Assembly: GCF_000002425.4 (NCBI RefSeq)
Contig: NC_037270.1
Coordinates: 8,413,649-8,477,648, forward strand
Direction of reading: 5' to 3'
DNA from: Physcomitrium patens
Lineage: Eukaryota; Streptophyta; Bryopsida; Funariales; Funariaceae
Length of the DNA stretch: 64,000 bases
The notes under the pieces are model-generated. The model was not told the origin of the DNA, did no database searches, and worked only from the letters and a program-made list of their open reading frames with translations. Shown here piece after piece: positions 44,205 through 55,536 of this stretch. Position 1 is the stretch's first letter. Each line of letters opens with the position of its first letter. Position numbers and translations under genes: made by a program.

Positions 44205-45114
44205 TGTCATAATGTAACATGACTAATAGGTGAAAATAATGAAGAAATTATTATATTATAGAAGATCTTACTTCTAATATTATAGAAAATTATCTTAAAA
44301 AATAGGAAATAGTCTAAAAGAAGTTAAAATTAAAGATATAAATACTATATTTTTACAAAGTAGGCTTCTACTTACTTTATAAGGCCATAAATAAATAAAA
44401 AATAAGATATAAGCATATATAGGAAGAAGTAAGGAGTTGATTTTAGCAAAAATTAACTCAAAAAAAAAAATTAATACCTAAAGAGGACTGGTTATAAACT
44501 AAGGTCGAAATCAAACTCCAAGATACAAAATCAAGTACCTATGGCAACTCCATGGTTTTTTAGAAGATCCAAGAGTGGAATTTGATAGTAGATTTGATAG
44601 GATTTTTTTGGGCGTTGATTTTAATTGACTTTTCTTAGGATTTAGAGTTTGCTTAGGATTTAAGGATAATTTTTTTTTAAGCTTAAGAATTTAGATTAAT
44701 TTTAGGATTTAGAATTTAGATTTTACTTAGGATTTAGAATTTTTTTGGATTTAGGGTTTGGCTTAAGATTTGATTGAAGTCCATTAAGATTTTAATTAGG
44801 ATTAAATTAGGAATTGATTGAAATTTATTTAAGATATATTTTTATTTAATTTAATATTTCTATAGGATTTCTTAAGAATGCTTTTAAGATTTATTATACA
44901 TTTCTTTGAATTTCTTTAAGATTTCTTATTATTTCTTTTATAATTTTTTAAAAGATCCTTTTGAATTTGATTAAAGCTTTCATAATATTATTAAGGTTTA
45001 ATTATAATTTATTTGATATTCTATTAGATTTAAGATTTTATTGTTGCAACTTCCATTCTACTTTCCATAGTCAAGTGCCTAGTATATTCTCAAGCAACCT
45101 TTATATAATATAAT
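44205..45114 (+). repeat. LTR-B copy, internally shortened
   Basis: Starts TGTCATAATGTAACATG, for TGTCGTGATGTAACACG, and ends with 'ctttccatagtcaagtgcctagtatattctcaagcaa' plus a decayed terminus. It is about 0.9 kb, so some 0.6-0.7 kb shorter than intact copies. The core words 'ttaggatttagaatttag' are the reverse of AAATCCTAA. Both flanks are too decayed to show a target duplication. Confidence 0.75.
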
Positions 45115-45400
45115 AGAATTAAATTAAATGATAGATTGATAGTCATATAGATGCATCATTCTACTAAATTTAGGTAACTCAAGCTATCATCAACCATAGA
45201 AAATCCAAAAGTAGTAATGAAGAAAAATAAAAAAAAAAATCCAAATAAGAAGAGACTCAAAATAAACAACTTACACCTCCAATATTAAGAGATATTTTTA
45301 TCTTAGATCCATTTGAAGAAAATTTAGTTAATGAAGTAAGAAAAAAAAGGATTAAAATTTGATTCATTCAACTCATTTATATAGATAAGTTAAAAAAAAG

Positions 45401-45436
<36 letters not shown>

Positions 45437-45454
45437 ACACCTTCTTCTTTTCCA

Positions 45455-46304
45455 ATGGAATCCAAGAGAGAAACTACTTTCAATCTTAAATCCATCAATT
45501 CCTTGATTCAACTAAGAGGCTTGTCAATTATAATTCTTAAGGATTTACAAGCAACTTCTAAACCTCACAACTTTTTAATATTTAAAAGAAGTAGAGATGA
45601 TGACCAATTGGCATACATTGAGAGGCTCATAGAACTTCTCACAACACATTTAATAACCTATTGAAATTGTTACCTTGTATGATTTTCAAGTTTCTTAAAA
45701 GATGAGACTTACAAATGATATAGAAACCACCTCTCTTGTCCCTTCTCTCTTCTTCAAAATCTTTAAGAGCTATGATACAGTAATGAGAGCATTTTTAGAA
45801 AAATTCAAATCAAAAATAGGACAAAGTAATGCTCTTATGGCCTTTTTTTTTTTAAGACAAAAAAAAAGAGAAAAAATCACCAAATATATTTGTCAATTTG
45901 AGCTTGTAGTAACTCCATTCATGAAAAATCTTCTCATAGATGATACCGTCATCAATTTTTTATTGAAGAATTTAACAGTGAAGAAAAAAATTCAAAGATC
46001 TTTAAAAAAAAAGGCCAGATAATTTTTAAAAAATCAAGATAATTACTTAAATAGTCAAAAATATCAACAATTAGTAAGAAAAAATATGAAAGAAGACCAT
46101 AGAATTCCCAATTTCATTCCTATACCTGCTCAAAATATAAGAAATTTTCAAGAATACTTATGTAGCATTGAGAAAACTCAATTTCAGCCTATAAATGACT
46201 ATCCAGCATCTTTAGAGGTAAGACTACCTTCTATTCTTTACAAATTAGCATACTTAAAGGATAGAAATAGATGGAAGAAAGATATTAAGAATGAAATCCA
46301 TTAA
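45455..46304 (+). pseudogene. gag relic of a third retroelement family
   Basis: Three frame pieces (45455-45664, 45702-46022, 46086-46304). The middle one has 'FLEKFKSKIGQSNALMAFFFLRQKKREKITKYICQFELVVTPFMKN', with the spacing and hydrophobic pattern of retrotransposon gag capsid domains (helix-rich, 'F..KF', 'L.Q...E.I..Y...FE'). It is not similar to the gag of families 1 or 2. It follows a long poly(A) at about 45395-45433 and lies between the two copies of direct repeat C. No zinc knuckle or pol was found downstream in open form. Confidence 0.55.
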
Positions 46305-47610
46305 AACCAATGAAGGTTCTAAAATGAACTTTCTTAGAAAATGAAGACTATGAAAGAAAAAATAAATCTTTTCATTAAGAATTAAAATCCAAACCAAGCT
46401 TCACCTTCCATAGAATCCAATAGGTATATTTTAGAGCTTTGGTGCACTCAATATAGCCAATCAATGCATACATTTCAATTTTGCTCAAATCAACAAAATA
46501 TTAAGTAAAATTGAAGAAGGCCACAATTGTATATTCCATCTTATAAGAACCAAAGTATGGTGGATTCTATTTTCCAATTTCAACCTCAAAAAATTTCTAC
46601 CTATACTTTTAGAAACCAATAATGATAATAACAAGAGATACACCATCTTTGCAAAAAAACCACCCACTATATAGTTGTTGGATAGAAAATAGAATAGTAT
46701 GTCAATACTACAAGATCAACCATCTTATTGATGTGTATAAATAATTTGATAAGATAATTCTCTTAAAAAGTTTATAAAGAAATTATCAACAATAAGTCTA
46801 GGATCATTTGAAGGAGAGAATAACATCAAATTCAAATAATAGCTTAAGACTTTTTAACCTATTTTATAATAATAACTATCAAATCTAACATCTTTCTTTA
46901 GGTTTAAATATACAAAGAAGACTTATTCCATTAAACAATAGCTAATTTCAAAATAGCCAACAAAATAAAAATAAAAATTATAAGATATAAAATATTTAAA
47001 AATACCAAGTAAGAAACAAATTTTTTAACCTATAAAAAAACAACTGTCATCATCTCAAATAAATTATATCTTCCATAAAAAAAAATTCTAATAATAACAA
47101 AGAACTTTGTAATATGCCAGCCTTGGTAATTATGATAAGGTCTAAGTATACTAGTTCTTTTCTTCCTACTTCAATAAAAAGTGAGAATATTTCAAAAGAT
47201 TCTCTTCACTTCTCAGATCTAAACAAAGCAACAAGAGAGACAATGGATAATTTGGAGAAGTTAAAAATATTTTTTTTATATTTTAAATCCAATTTTCTTC
47301 AAAAATATAAAATAAAATAAAATAAATCATATAAAGAGATTTCTTTCTATAAAAGAATAGAAAGATCCTAGGATTATTGAACCAAAATATAGTATCTCAT
47401 TTTTCTTAAAAATTGAAGATCAAAAGAAATCTTATGATTTATTAAAAAAATTTAAATGAAATTAAGGCTTATAAAATCATTACTCAACTATTGGAATTTT
47501 TTCTAATAATAAAAAAGATTTTTATAATAGACATGCTTACTAGAAGACATCAAAGGTTTAAAGCAAAAATCCAACTCACATAAAGATAATTTAAGGAGTA
47601 CAAAAAGTCA
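46305..47610 (+). other. continuation of the third-family relic, no open frame
   Basis: AT-rich sequence with short plus-strand fragments such as 47114-47320 ('MDNLEKLKIFFLYFKSNF'). I recognise no motif. It is probably the decayed interior of the element whose gag lies upstream. Confidence 0.35.
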
Positions 47611-47985
47611 AAGTAATAGAATTGGAAATATCAATAATTGATAAGATCATCTTATTGAAGAAAGAGAAGTTAGAAAGCACAACACTTAGCATCAACAAGA
47701 TTACACACAAAGTGAAGTGTGGAATAAGATGTTTTTTACTTCAAACACCCATTACTTATAAAAAGTGATTGCTGCCCTAATGAATAACTTCCATTTTTTG
47801 ATGAATACATTCATCCAATATTCTTCCAAGGCTATCCATTTCTATCTTATCTACCATAGTAACATCTTTTAATTCTTTGTTATCTTTTGACTATTAGCAA
47901 CTTATTATGATTTAATTTTATGTGATAGCAAGTATGTAAGTTTTTCATGATCTTCAACACTCCCACTTTGCTAATTGTCAAAATA
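47611..47985 (-). mobile_element. possible copia-type PPT and LTR start
   Basis: On the minus strand 'CAAAGTGGGAGTGTTGAAGATC' (around 47960-47985) looks like the polypurine tract and LTR start of Ty1/copia elements (…AAGTGGGAG|TGTTG…). A TATA-like 'TTTTTATAAGTAATGGGTG' follows at about 47750. The LTR end and target duplication were not found, and the pol that should lie at higher coordinates is not recognisable. Confidence 0.35.
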
Positions 47986-48352
47986 CTTTCAAGCCTAATG
48001 CCTCTATCATCATATCCATTGCATCTCTTTTAGTCCTAAACATTCACTTAGAACCAACACTAGATCGATTTCCTAGAAGAGGTGACAATTTCCATGTATT
48101 ATTATTCATAAAAGATTGGTACTCTCCTTGAGAAGAGATTTTTAATTATATATCTTTTTTGGATTAATTACCAAAAAATTAAGATTTTCAATAGTAATCT
48201 TATTTCTATTAAATATTTAATGGAGCTAAAATTTAAATGCGATCTTTAATTCAAAATAATTCAAAAAAATAAAATAAAATAAAATAAAATAAAAGTAACC
48301 TTAGTAGCTTTAGACAAAGAAAAATAAAAGAGTCAATATATTTTTAAAAAAT

Positions 48353-48389
<37 letters not shown>

Positions 48390-49276
48390 AAAGAAAAAAA
48401 AATAGAAAAAGATTCAAATTAACTAGTGTACAATTGACTATCATGATTACAATTAACTGCTAGTATAAGTAGAGCAATAAAATTTTGTGATTTTGGCAAG
48501 GCTCAATCATATTGTGATTGTGATTTAAATTGTAAATAGTTCCTTGTCCAAACTTCTTTCTTCTAGTTTTGATGTCCATATGATATGGAGGCAACAATCT
48601 TTAATTTTCAAGGAATTCATATTCTAATGCATCAATATCAATATTCTTAGAATCAACGGTACAAAAAAGTTCATATTGTTGATATTCTAGTACTTTTATT
48701 TATTATTGTAGTTTGTTCTAGTAGTAGAAATAACAATCTTATAATCAACAACTGTCTTATTCTCAATAATTATGATGTGATAGCTAGGGATTCTATGGAT
48801 TTAATTCTTCAAATTGTTGGAAAGTAGCTAGCATATGCATTTGGTTCCTTCAATTAGCAGATGTATTATTATCAACTTATAAAGTTACAAAAAGATCCTT
48901 TGAAGGATGAAAGAAGCTTTGCTTGAGCTAATTGGTCTAAGCTTCTCAAAACATCTCTTATTCTCAATTTTTGTAAATATAAAGCTGAAGGTTTTTTCTC
49001 TGGTGAAGATTATAATATAATTGTCACAACCACCAAAGATCACATCAAAATAAGTTGTAATCTATATAAGAAAATAAATCAATTTTTATATGCAAGTCAT
49101 AATAAAAGACACAATAATTCTTGAATCCAATTCTAGTATTAATTTAAAAGATATAGTACTTGAATATAAAAACAACTTAGACCTATTACCTGCACTACTT
49201 TGTTTTGCCATAAGAAAATTGTGGATTTGATCCTTATTCTTGTCTTCACCACTATTCTAGCACTCTATAAGCATTG
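47986..49276. other. AT-rich region, no genes
   Basis: No open frame or retroelement motif recognised. It contains an AAAAT run (48266-48293) and a TA microsatellite (48357-48387). It could be decayed copia interior, given the possible PPT to its left. Confidence 0.4.
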
Positions 49277-50683
49277 GTGTGGATTTAATTATATTAAGCT
49301 ACATTAGTTGTAATAGTTGAGGCAAAGTGGATATTGAAGGTAGATAGATTGCTAGCATTGTGTCAACAAGGATTGAGAGCTTGGTTGGATTTGGCTTATA
49401 TTAGGCTTTGATTTTATAAGCTATAGATCTACTTCAACGCTAGTATATGAAATTCAAAAGTGACTCAAGTTGCAATGAAATTGTAATGGTGGATTGCATC
49501 AAGTTGCCATTGACCTTCAAAGAGGACAATATGTGGTATTAGAGTATTGTGGAATCACTCAAGAGACGGTGATCACTAGCAAGTTATAGATCTAGACTAT
49601 GAGCTAATTAGATTAGAACTATAGAGTTTAAATTCATGTATTAGTACTAAGTACTAAAAAAGTGATGGTTAAGGTACTTGGATTATTAATTCAGTAGTCC
49701 AACAATTCTTATATAAATTCATAGAATTTTAGTAAATCTATATACAATAAGAATTACCAAGGGTACAAAAGTCTTTGAGGCCAGCTGGTGATTGTGAATT
49801 TGTAAGAATAATTTGGCATGTCTATTGTTGCAATAGTAACTCAATTCAACTTTAGCGAAAAAATCTACTTAGAGGCATTGATAAAAGGATAGAGCACCTA
49901 ATAAATTGCAACTAAAGAAAATTTAGTATAGTAAGTGATAGGATAATAAAGTCTACTAGGTAAAAAAGACAATCTTGTTTACAAAAGATAATCTTTATTA
50001 CAATACAGTCAATTTGAAAGTATGAACATCTTAAATAATAAATCAAGATGGAAGCGTCCCAAATTCACCATCAATTCTAAAAATTTGAATGAATTAAGTT
50101 ATAAGTAAGGAATCAATTAAGTTAAGTTGAAATTAAATTAAAGTTTGAAATGAATTATTTTAGAGAAATTTTTAAATTTGGATGAAATTAATTTAGATAT
50201 GGATAATAATTTGTAAATTAATGGTACTTTAAATTGCATGAATTTTTATTCATAGATGAGAAGTCATTTTTGGATGAAAATTTGATTGTAGATGAAAAAT
50301 CCTTTTGAATGAATTTTTAATTTTTGATGGAAATTAATACTGGAAAAAAATTAAAATTAAAATTGGATAAATTGAAAATTAATTTATAAGAAAAAGAAAA
50401 ATTATCTTTACATGTCAGGTTGTGAATTATGCAAGTGATTTATATTATTGTTATAGGATGTATGAGGATAAAAATTAATTAATATTTAAAGCCTCAATCT
50501 CATAAGGAAGAATTAGAAGGATTTTTTTTTCATAATAAGAGAGTTGTAGGACTTATCGGACATTTTTTATAAGATAATCATAAAATTATAGAATTAAGAA
50601 TTAATTAAAAAATTTGTGGGATAAAATAGGCTTCCAACTAGTAGAGGGTTATTTTAATTCATACTTTGACACAATTCAAGTCC
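49277..50683. repeat. direct repeat C, copy 2 (possible LTR)
   Basis: Partner of 41635-42880, slightly longer. It starts 'tggatttaattatattaagctacattag' and ends 'gttattttaattcatactttgacaca'. On its right a family 1 integrase relic starts at once ('attcaagtccctttatttgatataat'), so this copy lies within or beside such a relic. Confidence 0.55.
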
Positions 50684-50862
50684 CTTTATTTGATATAATT
50701 TCTATTAGAAATTTATAATAGTAATACATATATTATTAAAGAAATTTTAAGCTATTTCTTCATATGTGATTATTTTTTATATGGTACAAAATATATAATC
50801 TTAAGAAAAAAATCTACTATCACAAATATAGAATAATAAGAAATTGAGATTTGAAGATCCAT
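50684..50862 (-). pseudogene. family 1 integrase fragment
   Basis: Matches 14935-15113 of copy 1a ('tttgatataatttc', 'aaaaaatctactatcacaaatatag', 'gagatttgaagatcca'). It is cut by an LTR-B where copy 1a reads CCGT. The remaining target reads 'ccat'. Confidence 0.75.
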
Positions 50863-51560
50863 TATTATATTATAACATGGCCATTAGGTGAAAGAAAAAA
50901 AGAAGAATTATATTATAGAAGAGCTTAAATAAAAATATTTTACCAAATTATCTTTAAAATATAGATAATAAAAAAAGAGATATTAAAAATTAATAAATAT
51001 TAATTTTTCCTTTTATAAAAAAGACTTCTACTTACTTTATAGAATCATAAATAAAAAAAAATAACTTAAAAAAAAAAAACTAATTTTTATAGAAATATTT
51101 AATACAAATTTTAAAATAATTTTTAACAAAAATTACCTTTAAAAACTAAAAATTGATACCTAGAGAGGACCGGTTATGAAGATCAAAATCAAATTTCAAG
51201 GCATAAAACCAGGTAACTATGCAAATTCAAAAATTATTTAATTGATTGAAGAGTAAAATTTAAGAGAAAAATCAAAAGAGATTTTTTAAGCATTGATTTT
51301 GAGTGAATTGAATTTGTAATGACTTTGTAAAGGCTTTATAAAATTAAGGTTATTTTTAAATTATTTTAGATTTTGAGAAATATTAAAAAAATATATTGAA
51401 AAAAAAATTATGTAATTAATAGATAATCTATAAAGGAAATTAAAAATATATATTTAGAATTTTATTAAATTTCATAGAACTATATTTAGTTGAAATTTCA
51501 TAATTAAATTTTAATAAAAGTAGTAGATTTATTTCAAAAAATATAAAAAAATTAAAATCA
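50863..51560 (+). repeat. LTR-B copy, truncated
   Basis: Starts 'tattatattataacatggccattaggtgaaag', the decayed form of TGTCGTGATGTAACACGG...GTGAAAG, and carries the family's 'gacctagagagg' segment near 51160. The distal half fades out before 51560. No right target copy was found. Confidence 0.6.
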
Positions 51561-51729
51561 TTCAACAATGCAATTAAAAAAATTAGCACTTAGAAATTGA
51601 CATTAAGATTAGAAAAGAAGTCCAACCAACACTTAGATAGATTTTAGGATTTATTTTCTATTTGATAAGTTTGATCTTCTATTTGCTTAATTCATCTATT
51701 CTCTTCATCTATTAGTTTGATGATAAAAA

Positions 51730-52020
51730 AACAAAGATAGTTTTATCTACCTTCAATATCTTAAAAATGATTCTTGATATAAATTAAGTTTTTTTATTTG
51801 ATATAATATCTATTGGTAATCCATAATACCAATATATATTGCTAAAGAAAATTTTAGCTATTTCTTCACAACTGTTAGGTTTTTTACATAGTATAAAATA
51901 TGCCATTTTAGTGAAACAATACATTATCATAAATATGGAATCAAAAGAACTTGAGATTAGAAGATTTGTGATAAAATCCATAGAAATAAAAGATCATGAT
52001 TGTTTTGATATAGATAATAA
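51730..52020 (-). pseudogene. second family 1 integrase fragment
   Basis: The open piece 51784-51981 reads 'MDFITNLLISSSFDSIFMIMYCFTKMAYFI' and 'IYWYYGLPIDIISN', the integrase core around the second catalytic aspartate. It covers the same part of the integrase as 50684-50862, so the two are either remains of separate copies or a duplication. Confidence 0.75.
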
Positions 52021-52089
52021 TTTAAATTCTAATTTTCTTATATGTGTACTACAAAGCTAATTAGTACCAAAATTGGTCAACATAATAAG

Positions 52090-52250
52090 ACATACCAAAC
52101 GTGTTGGCCAAGTTTTCAAGCTATCAATCACCTACAAAGACATAAAAATTCAAATCTGCATCTATGATGCTTCTAAAAAGCTTGTCCACAAGATATTATC
52201 AAATTTATTTACTTCTATTTATTTCTATTTATTTCTATTTAATCACTTTA
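52090..52250 (-). repeat. family 1 LTR fragment
   Basis: 'ccaaacgtgttggccaagttttcaagc...atgcttctaaaaagcttgtccacaagatattatc' matches 10740-10850. It is about 160 bp, with both ends missing, and is followed by a TA microsatellite (52259-52291). Confidence 0.65.
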
Positions 52251-52256
52251 ATATAA

Positions 52257-52295
<39 letters not shown>

Positions 52296-53681
52296 CTTTT
52301 AAAGTATAAAAACATCTTTAGAACATAAAACATTATCTTTAAATCTAATCTTATTTAAATTTAGTAATAATTTTTTCTATTTTTAAATATAAGAAGATTT
52401 ATTGATATAAATAAAATAAAAATCTTAAGATAAATACTATAATTAAATTTATAGTTGAAATATATAATAATTTTAAGTTTGAAATAAATTAGATATTATA
52501 TTTTTTTTAATGAAAGTGATTAGTATATTGAAAACTTGGCCATGTATTGTTTATGTTGGTAACTTGTAACAAGAAATAAAAAATAATTATCAAAAGTTTT
52601 AAAACTTTTAAAATTTTTAATATTTATATGTATTTTTATATTCTTTATTTTTAATAATATTCATAATCAACTATATTATTCATACAAATAATTTTAAAAA
52701 ATTATAAAAGATTTCTATAAAACGTACATAAATACTAAAATACTAATTCTAACATAAAACTATTATCAATTTAAAAAAAATGACAATCTATAGCAACTAG
52801 GTTTTTAAATTATATCGAAGCAAAAATAGGTTTTTAGTATCATGAAAAATAAAAATAAAACTAAAACTAAATCTAAAAATAAAACATAAATTAAATATTT
52901 TATTTTTATTTAAATATAAAATATTAAATTCTTAATAATATAAAATTAATTAAATCAATGAAATCAATAAATAAATCATATATTATTATTATTAAAATAA
53001 AAATATATATAAAAAAAATAATTTTTTTATAATAAATATTATTAAATCTAAAAAAATTAAAAATACTTGAATCATGACTAAAATATAAGAAAGATATTGA
53101 TAAGATTAGAGATGGTTTGAGTTGTGTGTATACATAATAACTAACAAGAAAATATAGTGAAAGCTTCTTAAAGACCATAAGACTTATAAAACAAGAATAT
53201 TAGTTGTAGAATCTTAATACAATATTATTGTACATCCAAAAGACTTTTAGAATAATTTTCTTTATCCACATGCAATATAAAGAGTTATTTATGAATATAA
53301 TCTACATACACAAATTCTTCATAATAATTTAAAATAAACATATTATCAATCTAATATATTTCTATTACCTTATATATATCTAATTAAATAACATAGATAT
53401 CTCTAATGTCAAAAAAATCTTTTAAGAATTAATTAAAATATAAAATATTTTATTATACTTAATCTAAAAAATATTAATAGTAATAAATATAATAAAAAAT
53501 AAAATCTGTAAGTTTAAATTCGATATTTTATGAAAAAATATTTTTAAATTAAATTTTTTTTATTTAAATTCTATATATTTAATTATATATTTTTAATGAA
53601 CTTCTAAAAATTATTTAAAGATTAATTGATAATTAGATAAATATTTATGCCATATTTTATTATTTGGTTAATTTTATTATA

Positions 53682-53720
<39 letters not shown>

Positions 53721-53812
53721 ATAAAAATTTCAAATTTTTTTACTTGATAAAAATCTTATCTAGTTATTTGTAAATTTAAAAAATTTATTCTTAAAAAAAT
53801 ATTAGTATTTAG

Positions 53813-53851
<39 letters not shown>

Positions 53852-53904
53852 AGAAAATATTGCAAATATTTAAATTTGAGTTTTCAAGCATGCGAGGAAT
53901 ACGG
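52251..53904. other. extremely AT-rich tract with TA microsatellites
   Basis: No gene. TA arrays lie at about 52259-52291, 53686-53715 and 53815-53848. The 84-codon frame at 52924-53178 is low-complexity (I, F, Y, L) and not credible. It may be unique host DNA, since no family match was seen and the next repeat-free block continues the other side of the solo LTR. Confidence 0.45.
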
Positions 53905-55532
53905 TGTCGTAATACATGAAGTCTTGCTTGAGAATGCACCAAGCACTTGGCTATGGAAGGTAAAAGAAAATTGCAACAAAAGATCCTAATAATCTAATAG
54001 GATTATAGAGAATTTACAATTAAATGTTAACAATCATAATCAAACATTAAGCAAGATCAATTAAATTTTATTGAAGTTATAAAAGAAACACAAGGAAATC
54101 CTAAAGAAATATAAAAGAATATTAAAGAAAACTTACTCAAACCCTAACAAAAATCTAATAGAAACTTAAATTCTAACCAAACCTTAATCCTAATCCAACA
54201 TTAATCAAATCCTAGATAAACCCTAAATCCTAAACCAAACCCTAATCAAAGCTTAATCAAATCCTAAACCTTAAACTAATTCCTAACCAAATCCTAAACC
54301 AAACCTTAAACCTTAATCCAATCCCTAAATCCTAAATCAAATCCTAAACCAAATCCTAAATCCTAAATCTTAAACCAAATCCTAAACCATATCCTAATCC
54401 TAACAAACCCTAATCCTAAACCCTAATAAAATCCTAACCCAAACCAAACCCTAATCACAGATTTGAAAATTAAATAACTAAAGATTGAACCGTTGATTCT
54501 AATACAAAATTTGCACACTTCTTGGAATTTAAGTTTGAAACGAGCACACAAATTTTGAAGAAAATCGCACTTACCAATTAGTCGATGACCTCAAAATTCC
54601 GCTCGGATGTTGGTTTGTCTCTCCTTCTCCAATCTTGATGCCAACTTCCAGCACTGATATCTCCCTTTTCCACCGTTAGATTTCTTCCAAATTTTACTTG
54701 CATATAGGAAATCAAGTCTTCTACTGATAAAACCAAAAATCTCTCCAATCCAACTGGCAAATTGTTAGATATCTAAGAAAACCTTAATGGTCCTCAAAAC
54801 CCTAAATCTTGAGACCTTAGCCCACAAAAATCTTCATATGTATCGATCTAACCATTCGATTAGCCTTAAATCTCTTATACACATTCACAACAAGCATAGC
54901 AATAAGTTTCTAAATTTTCACCTGTAAAAATGCTACAAAAGACACGAAATCCAAACATTTGTAAACCGGTTTTATTTCTCAAAGATCTGAATTCACAAAG
55001 AACATCACTCGCTTTGAAAATCCCTCAAAAATCCAATACTAATCCAAACGATACGAAATCACCTCTCAAAAATCCCTCCACAAGTCTTCTCTCGAATTTG
55101 GCTCTTCAAAATCCCTCCACAAGTCTTCTCTCGAATTTGGCTCTTCGATCTCCCAAAGAACCCTTGAGTCGCCGTCAGAGTGCGGTTTTGTGCCTCGGGG
55201 TCTGATTTCGACTCAGGTTCATAACCGGTCCTCTTCGGGTATCAACTTTCGTCTTCTTGAGGTAATTTTTACTAATTTGCACTCCTAACTCCTTCCTACA
55301 TATGCCTATATCCTTTATTTTTCTAATCTACCTTGTTTTGCCTTATTTATGGCCTTACAAAGTAAATAGAAGCATAATTTGCAAATAGGCAGTATTAGCA
55401 CCTTTAATTTTTCTACCTTTTGACTAATATCTATTTTTCCAAGATAATTTGCTACAATATTTTTGAAGTGAGATCCTCAAAACATGATATTTTCTTCACC
55501 CTTTCACTTGTTATCCGTGTTACATCACGACA
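53905..55532 (-). mobile_element. family 2 solo LTR, subtype B, intact
   Basis: 1,628 bp with ends TGTCGTAATACATG and GTTACATCACGACA and a perfect 4-bp duplication ACGG (53901-53904 and 55533-55536). It is the best-preserved LTR-B in the window and the reference for the others. The interior holds a roughly 340-bp run of CCTAAA-type units (54120-54460). A direct duplication 'aaatccctccacaagtcttctctcgaatttggctctt' lies at about 55068-55104 and 55107-55145. The 60-codon and 91-codon frames inside it are not convincing genes. Confidence 0.95.
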
Positions 55533-55536
55533 ACGG

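Noticed and set aside
52924-53178. 84-codon minus-strand frame rich in I, F and Y, resembling a membrane protein
   Set aside because: The surrounding DNA is nearly pure A/T, so hydrophobic low-complexity translation is expected by chance.
36802-53848. TA microsatellites and poly(A) runs as regulatory or attachment sites
   Set aside because: They are scattered, in AT-saturated sequence, and not tied to any element boundary.
54120-54460. True interstitial telomere
   Set aside because: The CCTAAA-like run lies wholly inside an LTR with intact ends and a target duplication, and recurs at the same place in every LTR-B copy.
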